A stretch of 64,000 bases of DNA from Euleptes europaea (taxonomy: Eukaryota > Chordata > Lepidosauria > Squamata > Sphaerodactylidae), in assembly GCF_029931775.1 (NCBI RefSeq), contig NC_079312.1, forward strand, positions 119,162,872 through 119,226,871, given 5' to 3'. Positions 36,901-48,900 of this stretch are shown one piece after another (position 1 is the stretch's first letter; each line of letters opens with the position of its first letter). Below the pieces are notes generated by a model. The model did not search any database, was not told where the DNA came from, and was given only the letters and a program-made list of their open reading frames with translations. Both the position numbers and the translations under genes were made by a program.

Positions 36901-39900
36901 GGTCTTTCTGTGGACAAAGCATCTTCCTCCCCTCGTCTGCCTGCACTCAGAGGCAGCAGCACAGGCTCAGCCATAAAGGCAGACACTAAGGGAAGAACCA
37001 CGCTCGCCCCCCATTAATTCCACACTTGAAATCTGTCATGATGCAGACAGAACAGTCACTGCTGGGAAGGCTGTTGGTGCTTCACATTTCCTCTCGATGG
37101 GAAAGTAGCCCCTGCTCTCTTGCCATGTGATGTCAGAATAATCCCAACGAGGGCCTGTTTGCATAATCACCTAGCCCAAGACAACAATCTCCTGATCTCA
37201 TTTCAACGTATGATTTATGAACATGTTCTAGAGAAGACTGAGGTGAGCTTAAAGAGCCAACGACCCCTGGTAGGATTTCAGGGCTATATTTCCCACGCCT
37301 ACTGTCATGAAGCCTTAGGACAGGCTTTAAAGCCGGAACAAAATGCCTGCCTTTCCTGCAGAGTAGTTATTCTCATGTGGGCACCAAATATGAAGCAAAA
37401 AAAAGTTTCCCAGTACAAAACCAACATGTGTGGCCATTGTTTGAATCTGTTGAAATGTTCTGGAAGTTGGAATACGCACTTGACAGATAGGCCCTACACT
37501 CAGAGGACATTCGTCATGCTCCAGCCCTACTCAAATTCCATTGTTTTCAAGATGCAGTCTGGATTAGGGGTTCTGCATGAGAAGCAGGAGAAAGCCTAGG
37601 AGAATCAAGGTGGCCAAATTAGATATTATTCATCTGTCTTTGAAATATTTTGCTCCCCTATGCCTAGTACAGGAGGGAAGGCAGCATAGTATAGCCCCAT
37701 CTCGTCAGGTCTCAGAAGCTAAGCAGGGTCAGCCCGGGTTAGTATTTGGATGGGAGACCACCAAGGAATACCAGGGTTGCTATGCAGAGGAAGGCACAGG
37801 CAAACCAGTGCTGTTAGTCTCTTGCCTTGAAAACCCCAGAAGGGGTCACCATAAATCAGCTGCAACTTGACGGCACTTTACACATACACATGCATTGTAC
37901 ATTCATATGAGTTGTAGGGTGGTATGTTGCTTGGAGCTTACTCACGTGTTACCAAACTAGCTCTGCATGTTTACTGGTATTTACACTCATCAGCCCAAGG
38001 CTGCTGCTAATTGATCAGTAATAATTCATATTTTTAAAAATCAACATTACACCAAATTAGTTAAAACCTATGAGAACAGCCATAACAACATAAAAATGTT
38101 AACATATATTCAGGAAGAGGGATTTCTATGGGAACAGCTTCTAATACGGCAAACATGATAGAACTGCTAGTAATTCCCTGAAAAGGGATGTTGCCATCAG
38201 CCCATTACTGACTGGTAGTGTCACAGATAAAGTAGTCATTGCCCTTGAGTCAAAAGTTGGAGGCCTTCCATATTCTGCGGCAAAAAGAGGAAGAATAAAA
38301 GTAGAACCACCTGCAACCCAATCTTGTGCATGTTTACCTGGAAATAAATCTCATTGGCTTTCATGGGGCTTATTCCCTAATAAGGGTATCTAAAATGGCC
38401 ATCTTCTCCAATTTTCGAGGTCTTTTTGGGAAAACAACACCAAAGGAGAATTCCTAAAAGAACTCACTTGGATGCTTGAATCCATTCTTCATAGAGTTCA
38501 AATGTCATGAGTGGTTCTGGCAGCTCCCGGAGATAGGACTTCAGCGCCCCTACACAAGAAACACAGACCTTGCACTACCACAGCAAAGAGAGCTTTCTAC
38601 TAATTCTACAGGACAGGTTTTCTTGCAGCCTTTCTGTCGGTTTTGGGCAGCAGGGGATACCTGCAGATACTGCTGAAACAGTTCTTAACCAACAGGACCA
38701 CAAACACATATACTCATAGCACCGACTCAATATTCAGATCAACATCTGCTTCCTGTCTGGAGGCAACTGTACGCAAGTGTGGTAGGGAGCTAGAAACATA
38801 GAGTTGGAAGGGACCGCCAGTGTCATCTAGTCCAACCCCCTGCACAATGCAGGAAATCCACAACTACCTCCCCCACCCCCACCCCCCCAGTAACCTCTAC
38901 TCCATGCCAGGTGTGCTTCATCCATGCACAAAACAAACCTAACAGAAAAAGCATCCACACTAACAGTGAATCATAGAGTTGGAAGGCACAACCAGGCTCA
39001 TCTAGTCTAACCCCCTGCACAATGCAGGAAACTCACAACTACCTTCCCCTCCCCCTCTACTCCATGCCCAGAAGATGGGGAAAAAACCCTCCAGGATCCC
39101 TAGCCAATCTGGCCTGGAGGAAAATTCCTTCCTGACCCCAAAGTGGCGATCAATATTATCCTGGGCATGTAAGAAAGGGCCACAAGAGCCAAAAACTGAC
39201 GCAACCCTTCCTGCTCTCCCTCTCATGATCAGCCTAATGTTCCTACTACATTCTTCCCTCTCATGATCTGCCTAATGTTCCCGCTACATTCTTCCTTGGT
39301 TGTTTGTATTACTACAAAACAGTGGGTTTTTTCCTTCGTGAATTCTCATGAGTGGTAAAGGTTGGGGTCATCAGCTGATTTAGTAATATGGGGCAAGTGA
39401 CACTAAGTATGGAAGGTATCCCCTTGAGCTGCAAAGTTTAATGGATAGAGAGTGTAATGGATAGAGAACGGGCTCCATGCAAAGCATGATACAACAGTCA
39501 TAGTTACTGCAGCAGGGAACAGAATGGCCAGATCATAGTCTCTAAAACAGGGATAACCCCTAACCAACCGAAAACAGAGTTTGCCCACCGGAGCTACCAA
39601 AGCCTTCTCCATCCTAATGCTAGGCCTGAAGCCAGATTGAAGCAGATGCGTCGTCCAGGCCTTTCTGGAGCTGCTCAGGCACCACTCACTCTTCCCTCTT
39701 GCCCAGAAAAGGTAAATTAGAAAGCTGCCTATAACTGGCTGCTACTTAGGTATCCAACAAGGACTTTTTAAAACAGCGGCCCAATCGGTTTTTCTGCTAA
39801 AGCTTTTAGGGAAAACTCCCTCAGCTAAGAAGGCATTCACAATTCTCCACAGCGGAATACACAACTATACCTCAGAAGATTTTGACCACCACAATACAGA

Positions 39901-42900
39901 TAGATCCAAAAATAAAACCCTGGCCTTCACAGCACAATATTTACAGAGTATCAACATTGGCAAATCCGTCTATCTATCCAAGGTATATTGGCTATAAAGC
40001 TAGTCTAGTATGCCAAGACAACCATTTCCCTTACCTGCAATGGCATGAGGGTCTGCCGAGTATTCCTGAACATCTACAACACAGCAGTCAAGGGCGGCCT
40101 TAAGCTTCTTGAGCTTGGAGGCTGAGGGAGCTACCCGGAACAGGCCCTGAAACAGATGGGAGAAACCTTAGCCTTGCTGGAAAAAACGCTCAAAATTGCA
40201 GTATGGATAACACAGAATGCTGAGGCGAGGTCCCCTGGGTACCATGTTGGCTAACATGACATGTGGAAGTGACCAGGTCTTCACATGAATGGATAAATCA
40301 GTGAGAGGAGGCAGCTGCCTTAGTACAGACCTCCTCCTGCATGCCGCACTCCAGGAGCATGGTGACGCACGCTTCGATGGGGAAGGCAATCTCTCGGCCG
40401 CTAATTGTTAGGTGCTCCTCCAAGGGTTTCCCAAACGAGGGCTTTTCAATCCACGCTTCTGTGGAAGAGAGTCCAAATAAGAGGCATAAAGAATAGACAC
40501 GGCATTGGCTTACTACTGTGGGCAGCTGCCCCAAACTTCAGAACTCTCCAATTAGAGAGATTTATTTTGCGCAGCCCTGAGGACATTCTGAAGGTTGATT
40601 TGAAGTTGTGTATTGCTACTGACTTCTGGCAAATGAGATCTCTTCCTCGTTGCTCTTGTTGACCGTCCGTCAGCTGTCTTATGTCGCATATTGGCAGTGG
40701 CGGATCTACTATGAAACTAATGTCGCTTAGGCTTCAGGGCCCCTAATCCTGAAGGGACCCTGAAGCAACTTTTTTTTTAAAGAATGAAATTTTTCAACAA
40801 AAGTGTTTGTTATTAAAATAAGGCTATTTTAGTGATAGAATCATAAGCCAATGGGTTGAAGTACTTAATATTGACCTTAGAATATGCTCTAATACCCATT
40901 TCATATGGCCTCAAAATATCCCTGTAATTAGTCAAATTTCAAAATTTTCTCAGGGGCTCACAGTGCCTGAACCCCCAGCTCATGGACTCGCTGAGCTCGC
41001 CAGAATCTATTCATAGCCTACAGCTGAAATGATATTTACTAAGCTAGGGCTGTTTAGATCCTTTGGTCAATAGGTGGCAATTATACTTGGGATGAAGCCC
41101 ATATGCGTCTGATTCACTTCCAACAGCAGGCTTTTAGTAGACTGCTAAAAGTTTAGCCTTTTGTAACTCAGAGTCAGCCCAGGTGAGCTCTAGCACTTCA
41201 GACTACAGAGGGGACAACAACCCAGAAAACCATCTTGGTAATGTTATCTTTCTTCCGCTTCTGCCTTTGTGCCCCCCTCTCTCCACTTCCTTCCCCCCAT
41301 TTTTGGGGGCAAGTAGCTATTTGCAACCCAACCTGTCACAGTTGATCTGTGCTGCAGACTGGGAGGGAGGGATCGATGGATCGTCTGATACTTGAGTAGG
41401 AAGAGACCAATAAGTGGGGAAGTACAGAAACCACAGGGCCTCAGAAAGTACCATTAAATGCCCACGGCATCACAGATTGCCATGGTAACGTAACAGAAAC
41501 TGCAGTTGACTTACCTTGCTGCGCTTTAATCTGAGGCATCACATTCTGTAAAAGTGCTAATGACTTCCTGTGGTACTCAGCTTGCACTTCTATTAACTGG
41601 GAGAAAGACAAAATTAGGGGCAGATAAGAATACCGCTTGGCCTGGAGACAGCTGAAATTTAACAGAGGAAGTAGAGGAAGGAAAAGGGAAGGAAAATTAA
41701 GGCAACAACAAACTGCCTGCTACTTACAGTCTGAAAATAATTTGCATAGTCTATCTCTTTGGCCACAAAATTGTACATGTCAGCTGACAGCTGATCCTGT
41801 GGAAAGTACAGAAACAATGGGCATATTATAATTCATAAGCCATATTATAATTCAAATTCTGTGCAAGGACTGAAGGGCTGCAAACGATCTTGCTTTTACG
41901 GAAATTCAAATTAACCCTCAACCTAACCCACCCCACCCCTAAAAAAGGTTAATTAAATCACAATTTACACATAGAAATTCCTCTTGTCTGAAGCTATATT
42001 CAGCAGTCTGAGGTGAAAGTGAAGAGATACAACTGTGAACCCTGTCCTTCCCAAATGATAACATTTCCTATGGCACCATCATACTGTTTCCATGGGTTAC
42101 CAATGGTGGATTTCCTTGTGTCACCTTCCATAAAGGATTATGACTCCTTCAGCGCATTCCTGACTTCTGAGGATGAAAGTCCTCAGGAGGCCAGGAAGGG
42201 GTTGTGGTGGTGTTGGGCCCCCCCATGCCGGCGTCCGGGCTACTTACGCTGATGCAAGTGGCCCCAACGCCAGCGGGGAAGCCCAGACACCGGTCTTCCT
42301 GTGCTGCCATGGCAGTGAAACCCCGGGACGCTGACAGGGCCTTCCACCAATGTCTCACAAGAGTAAAGGCCCGCACCGGCATTCTGGGGGGTGTTGCAGG
42401 GGACGTGGCTGCCTGTTCATGTCCCCTTTCACCCTGGGTACGTGGCGGGGAGAAGAGCGAGGCTGCGTATGCTTTTTAGCAGGTGCAGTCTTGCTATTCT
42501 CAATGAGGCGGAAAAACCCCATTTTTTAAAAAAAAGGGCTTTAAAAGGCTTTTCTCGAGCTTTCGGCGGCCGTGGAACGGATTAGGAGGCGCCGCAGTGG
42601 CGCCTCCTCCCTGCTGTCCCCGGCCGCCGAAAGCCCAGGAATGGCCTGTTTAAGACCATATGGGGGATAGGAGAAAAAAAAGATACCCTGCAAATCTCCA
42701 CTCTGTTTGCTGCCTCCTCCATCTCTTCCCTGAGAGCGTCCGCTTTGGCACCTGAAGGCTGCAAGTTGCTCGACAAACCCGATGACTTGGCCGACTGCTG
42801 CCACCTTCAGGAGGAAAAAAAAGAATGACGATATTAGCAACAGCTCAAGCCTCATGCCACATGAGCCGATCAATAAGGTTAGCACATGATGGCTCTTCTA

Positions 42901-45900
42901 ACACAGGCCAAGGTGAAGCAGTGCCTTAGAGAAGGTGGTAGCATTAGTCAGCTTCTCAGTAGAATTTCCAAGAAAGAAGGATGGGACATAATTTTCTAAG
43001 AGTTGTGTTGCATTTCTTGTTGTACCCCAATCCCAAGATAAAGGAACAGCACTTCTGATTTTGAGTAGAAGCAGTTTGGCTGCAGTCAGCACACCACCGC
43101 CAAGTAACTAAAGTCAGCATTCATCTTCCTCTCAGTTCTGAATCCACCGTACTCTCTAACCTGGCCTCAAGATGAGCTTAGAGCTGCTGGACCGCAAACA
43201 GAAGTACGGCTCGCACCTGCCTGGTTTTAAGCTATCCTGATAAGGGTTCACCTCCATTTTCTCAATATTTCTTTTGTTTTAGCTCAGCCAGTAATTGACA
43301 TGCCTGCAAATTCAAAATTAACAATTTTCAGCTTGCTCTAGAAGAAGCAACAACCCTATGGGGAAAAAATTATCTGAGCACCACTGAAATGTAGTTAATA
43401 CATTAGTAATGAAATGGCCATGGAATAATTGGAGCTTAGCAGAAAACCTCTGAAGGAAAAAAAAAAACCTGAAAAAATATCCCTGGATCATCATGGGAAA
43501 CTCTAAAATTAGATGCTTATGACTAGTCTTCCACAAATCCAGCTCTGTTTGTAGTTAATACCAGTGAAGCAATTTTACAGCAGTGCCCAAGACTGGGAAA
43601 GATCTTGTTATTGCCCCAGTAACAGAAGCATGCCTTTATTGATATTTTGTGCGCCTAAGGCTGCAATCTTAAGCACACTTACAAGGGATTAAGTCTCATT
43701 GCGGTCAATGGAATTTACTTCTGAGTATGCAGTCTTAGCACTGTACCGTAAGAGGCTAAAACTCCATTCCACACACTGTCACATTTCCTGTGTCTCTCCT
43801 CTCAGGCAAACATTGTTAACGAGCACATCCTCTAGTAAGAATGGTCCAACTACCATTCATAGCTGGAACCTGATGCAGCTGGCCCAAGTAGCCCCTTGGC
43901 ACACTGCTGCAAATGAGGTTCTGAATGCATCCCCACCAGATCCTGGGGAAAAATTGGTTTTGGCCCGCTGATGCAGGAAAAGCGCATCTGACCCCCCCCC
44001 CCTTTATTGGACTCATCAAGCCTAGCCCCCTTCTTTAAACCCCTTCCAAAGTATCAGGAAAATAATGAACTTTTGTCCGAAATTTTATCAGAAATCAGCT
44101 GTACCAACACTTTCTGGCACATCTCTTTGGAACAGGAGCTGTAAGTATGCATTAGAGATGCTTGCTAAATACTGCCTTGTTTCCAGCTCCCTTTTGCACT
44201 AAATTCACTTTTCAAAATGGTACTTAATGGGTTTGTGATGAATTGCTGATGAATCCCCTACCCTCTCCATACACTAAGGTAGCTCTGGCCTTACGCCACT
44301 TGAAAACGGGGTGGGGTGGGGTGGAAAGCAGCTACCTGTGTGGTTACAAAGTGTGCTTCAATTCCTCTCCAGAGAGGGAAAACTGGGTATAATTCTCCCC
44401 TTCTCTGGTGCAAACTCATCCTAGCCTTGGTTCAGAGAAAGTATATGTGATGACAAAGGTGGTGGCTGACTACTACCAGAGTAAGGATTCTGTGTGTAAA
44501 AGGAAGTATTCTGTGTAAAAGGAAGTACTGCTTCACACAACACATAGTTAAATTGTGGAACTCCTTGCCCCAGGATGTGGTGATGGCTGCCATCTTGGAA
44601 GGCTTTAAAAGGGGACATGTTTATGGAGGAGGCTATTAGTCAAAATGGATACTACTCAGGATGCATACCTATTCTCTCCAGGATCAAAGGAGCATGCCTA
44701 TTATATTAGGTGCAGTGGAACACAGGCAGGTTGGTGCTGCTGCAGTCGTTTGTGGGCTCCCTAGAGGCACCTGGTTGGCCACTGTGTGAACAGACTGCTG
44801 GACTTGATGGATCTTGGTCTGATCCAGAATGGCCTTTCTTATGTTATGTGTGAATACACGGCCTGCCTGTTACAGCCTCAAAGACCAAACAACATGGTTG
44901 TAGAGGCCTACACAGAGTGGAGGCAACAATAGTTCTTCATGGGATATGAAATCTACTTGTCTGGACTTGGTGGTGGCCAGCGGACCACATGGGAGTGCTG
45001 CTCATGGCTGTCTCTAGATATCCAGGAATAACAGGGCAATGGCTGGAAGGAAACACACCCTAAGCCACCAGCGGAGCAGCACCTGGCTCCCAGAACATCT
45101 AGCCCTAGGAGGAAGGAGCTAGAGATCACAGCACCCCGCACCTGCCATTCTGAAGCCAGCAAAGGAATAAGAGTTGAAACAGAGAAAGCAGCAAGAGGGT
45201 TTTATGGTTGAAATGCAGTTTTATGCAGTTGTCTTGCTTGAGGGCTTCCTTGAGGTACCTGGTTGGCCACTGTGAGAACAGACTGCTGGACTTGATGGAC
45301 CTTTGTCTGATCCAGCATGGCCTCTCTTATGTTCTTATGTTATGTTAAAAGTGGGATAGAAATAAAAACTTAAAAAAAATCTACCCAGCTATCTAAAAAG
45401 GGCCAACGATGGTTATTACACAGATCCGATGCCCATAAAGATCTGAATAATGCAAAGTCCAATCCTCCCACAAATGAAAAGACAGGAAGCAAAAGTGGTT
45501 GTCTCCCCAAACAGCCCTAAAGTCGTGGGCTAAGGCTGGTTCTAGTTGCAGGGGGACTATAGCAGAACTGTTCCTTTCCCTGTGGCCAAGGAGGTATGAG
45601 AATCCCCAATCCACTGAGGGAGGCCCATCCTGTGTCTCCTTTCAATGCCAGCATTAACTCAGAAGTTGACATGGGAAGAAGTCTCAGCATTGGGTCCTCC
45701 CATGTGACCCAGGCTTCCCGCATTATCCAGCTGTGCAGGAAACAGCAGCATTGCAGCGCTTCCCATGCCGCTAGGGTCACATAATTACTGGGCCGAGGGA
45801 GCTGTGAAACCATTACTAAGCAAAAGTTATCCCAGTTCATAATTCAGGGCAATGATCTGATCCTGAAAGCCATACAGGTTTCCCCAGCCAACATTCCCAA

Positions 45901-48900
45901 ATCCGCAGGGAGGTGCGCCTGGCCCCCCTCATTGTTGATCTCAGGAGGCAGATAAAGACAATTTTATTCAGACAGTTTTTATTTAGGACTGCATTTTGAT
46001 TGACTCAGCTTTTATTATCGGCACTCCTATTTGGAGTGTAACTTTTATGGGTTTTACTATTGTTGTTTTTATTGAGTTGTATTGCATTTTTTATAATGTT
46101 TTATTTATACTGTAAGCACCCTTGAGTTCCACAAGGGAGAAAGATGGTTAATAAATGTTTTAAAGAAAGAAAGAAAGAAGAGATGCCTGAAGCTACACTA
46201 CAGCCTGTCCTATGTAGAACTAAGATAGATGTTTGTACCTGGAAGCGGGAAGTTCTCCCATGCCTACAATCTGAAAGCATTTTTATTTAAATCCCCTCTG
46301 CTAACTCAAAAGCTCCAGTCACAGCAGTTAGCTGCTTACAACCATTCTCAAATGGGAAGATTGTTCCCACAGTACAACAAACTCAATTTGGACACAAAGC
46401 TAAAACAGGGGGACTATGGTGTGTATTCTTTCACACCATTCCCCCCCCCCCCCCGAAGCCCAGACAGCATTAAGTAATACTGACAAAAGAAAGAGTTTCG
46501 AGGATGACAGCATAGCCTACATATGCCACTCATGCTCCTAACAGAAGAAAAGGAGAAGGCACAATCCTAGCCTTGTCAGGCTTCCTTCACTCTTTTTTTG
46601 GAACTTCTGACTCTGATCCAGCAAGGCGGATCTTAGTGATCCTCTAATTAAAAAAAACCCAAAGCTTCCTTTGCTGCCAGAAGAAAAAAAAGAAACAGAG
46701 GGAGGCATATAGAACTGACCAATTGAGGAATTCTCTGAGCTTTCACTGGTAAAGGTAATGGTAGTCCCCTGTGCAAGCACCGGGTCATTACTGACCCATG
46801 GGGTGATGTCACATCCCAACATTTACTAGGCAGACTATGGGGTATTCTTCACAAAGATTTGCTGCTGTTTCGATGCTGATTTGCCTCGGAGGCAAATTTT
46901 GGTTATTCACTCCAGATCCGTGTTTTCCCCCACTGAGCAAAATAAGCGGGGTTAAAAGAGAGGCAATCCAAACCACTTCTGAGCCGTACTTTCCAGTAGA
47001 AGAGCGTTTTGTTGCTCAGATGCGCATGAAAAAATGTTTGCTTCGCTCCCCGGGACATCTCCTTTCTCCTCCCCCAAGAACGGTGATTGGCTGGGGGAGT
47101 TGCCACTATAACAGCAACGCACCGGCAGGAGGGAGACCCAAAGCAGACTGGCTGCCCCTCTTCAGAAGGGTGATGGGGGTTTTGGCTTGGATTTGCCGCT
47201 TTCAGGATGCCCCCCCCAACACACACACATAGGATCGCACCGGCTGGAGGGAGACCCAGAGCAGACTGGCAGCCTCTCTTCTGAAGGGTGATGGGGGTTT
47301 TGGCTTGGATTTGCCGCTCTCAGGATACCCGCCCCAACACACACACACATAGGATCGCACCGGCTGGAGGGAGACCCAGAGCAGACTGGCTGCCTCTCTT
47401 AAGAAGGGTGACAGGAGTTTTGGCTTGGATGTGCTGCTCTCAGGACACCCTCCCCCCCCAACACACACACACACACAGGATCATGGGAAGAGTGGGCGGG
47501 ATTAGGTGGATTTGGAGCGGTGAGTCATGAGCAGCAGCAGACGTAAGCAGCGCAGAGAAGTGCGCTATTTCTCCCGTGAAAAATTGAAAATGCCTCGGGA
47601 TGGGGGGAGAATCTGCGCTGCCATGAAAAAGCTATTTAAATCAGTTTATTGTTTGCTCTGATTCGAAACCAAAGCAAAATCCACCGTGAAGAATACCCCT
47701 ATGGGTGAAAACGCATGGTCGCTTTATCCTCCTTTAATCCCTGTTTTAGCCAGGATCGAGCGCACATTAGGCGAAATGCATACGTTCGATCCTGGCTGAA
47801 TCTTGGCTGAAACAGGGATTAAAGGAGGATAAAGCGACCATGTGTTTTTGCCCTATGTTTATGGAGTGGTTTACTATTGCCTTCCCCAATCGTCCACACT
47901 TGACCCCCAGCAAGCTGAGTGCTCATTTTACCAACCTTGGAAGGATGGAAGGCTGAGTCCACCTTGAGCTGGCTACCTGAAACTGACTTACGTTGGGATC
48001 GAACTCAGGTTGTGAGCAGAGCTTTTGACTGCAGTACTGCAGCTTACCACTCTGCGCCACGGGGCTTTCACTGACTCCTGCAATTTTTTTCATTTTTAGA
48101 CATACCTCGATTTCTATCCCAGCCAAAGTTGGGCTTAGAGGGCTTTGTGTGGAAAGAAGTAGACTTTTTCAACAGATAGAGGACTGGAAGGGAAGGTTTT
48201 CTCATTGAAAGGGCCATACCCATTTCAGGCCAGTCTCTTCACAATGGGAGTTCTTACAGTGCAATCCTAAAGAAAGTTACTTTGGTCTAAGCCCATTCAT
48301 TTAAATAGGCTTAGATCGGAGTAACTTTTTTTTAAAGATTGCACTGTTGATGTGTTGCTTTCCACAGGTTATAATCTTCTCCAGGACCAGGTTTTTTTTA
48401 AAGGTTTTCCTAATTGCGCTAATTAAAAAAATAATAGTAAAAGGTACCCAATTGAGAAAGAACAAATCTCTTACCTTGTTTTTGAAGAATCCATGTCCAG
48501 AACTAATTTTGCTAAGTGCTTCCTTTGTTTTTGAATATTTGGGATTTCTACCTGAAATTAAGTAGAAAGAAAGAAAAGAAAGTAGCAGGGATAAATTCTG
48601 CACAGAATTGCCAAAGATATCCCATTAACTGAATCCCAATATGACAAAAGTGAATTCTCAGGATTTCACATCTGAGTCAACAGCAGCACCTGGGAGCAGC
48701 ACCTGGGAGATCACAGGCCACCTGTGAGCTGCCCAGCCCCTGCTCAAGGAGCCTCTAAGTATCTCCCTTCCCCCCCAAGCAACTTCTGGCGCTGCCTTCT
48801 CATATGCGGGTGTTCAATGTTTGTTAACTGGAAAAAGAAGGAAAACTGCAAAGAGAAGTACTTAGCAACTATTCACATCTTCATTCAGATGCACCCCTGA

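Larger units (their letters stand above)
38550..40034 (-). other. ARHGAP44 intron 11
   Basis: Two CR1 ends lie at 38793 and 38968. From 39300 to 40034 nothing is recognised. Confidence 0.6.
46750..48067 (-). repeat. tRNA-derived SINE, type 3, split by two inserted elements
   Basis: The outer pieces (46750-46838 and 47857-48067) together match the SINE at 57811-58107. Between them lie two terminal-inverted-repeat elements (46839-47699 and 47703-47853), separated and flanked by TAT. Reading across the insertions restores the SINE sequence around CAGACTATG. Confidence 0.8.
42805..48474 (-). other. ARHGAP44 intron 6
   Basis: It contains LINE 3' ends at 44500, 45240 and 45930, the split SINE with its two inserted elements (46750-48067), and the palindrome at 48256. 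From 42805 to 44500 only a diverged palindrome relative near 43660 is seen. Confidence 0.6.

Noticed and set aside
37120-37599. 159-codon plus-strand open frame
   Set aside because: It lies in an intron, has no recognisable domain and no splice-site context, and shows no codon pattern I trust.
37681-37780. A functional 5S rRNA gene
   Set aside because: Only the internal promoter region matches; the 5' start and the 3' half depart from 5S rRNA and a SINE body follows.
46837-47474. Overlapping open frames on both strands
   Set aside because: They arise from the 120-bp tandem repeats inside a DNA element and repeat with the same period.
47112-47481. A CRISPR array
   Set aside because: The whole 120-bp unit is repeated with no unique spacers, and the DNA is vertebrate.
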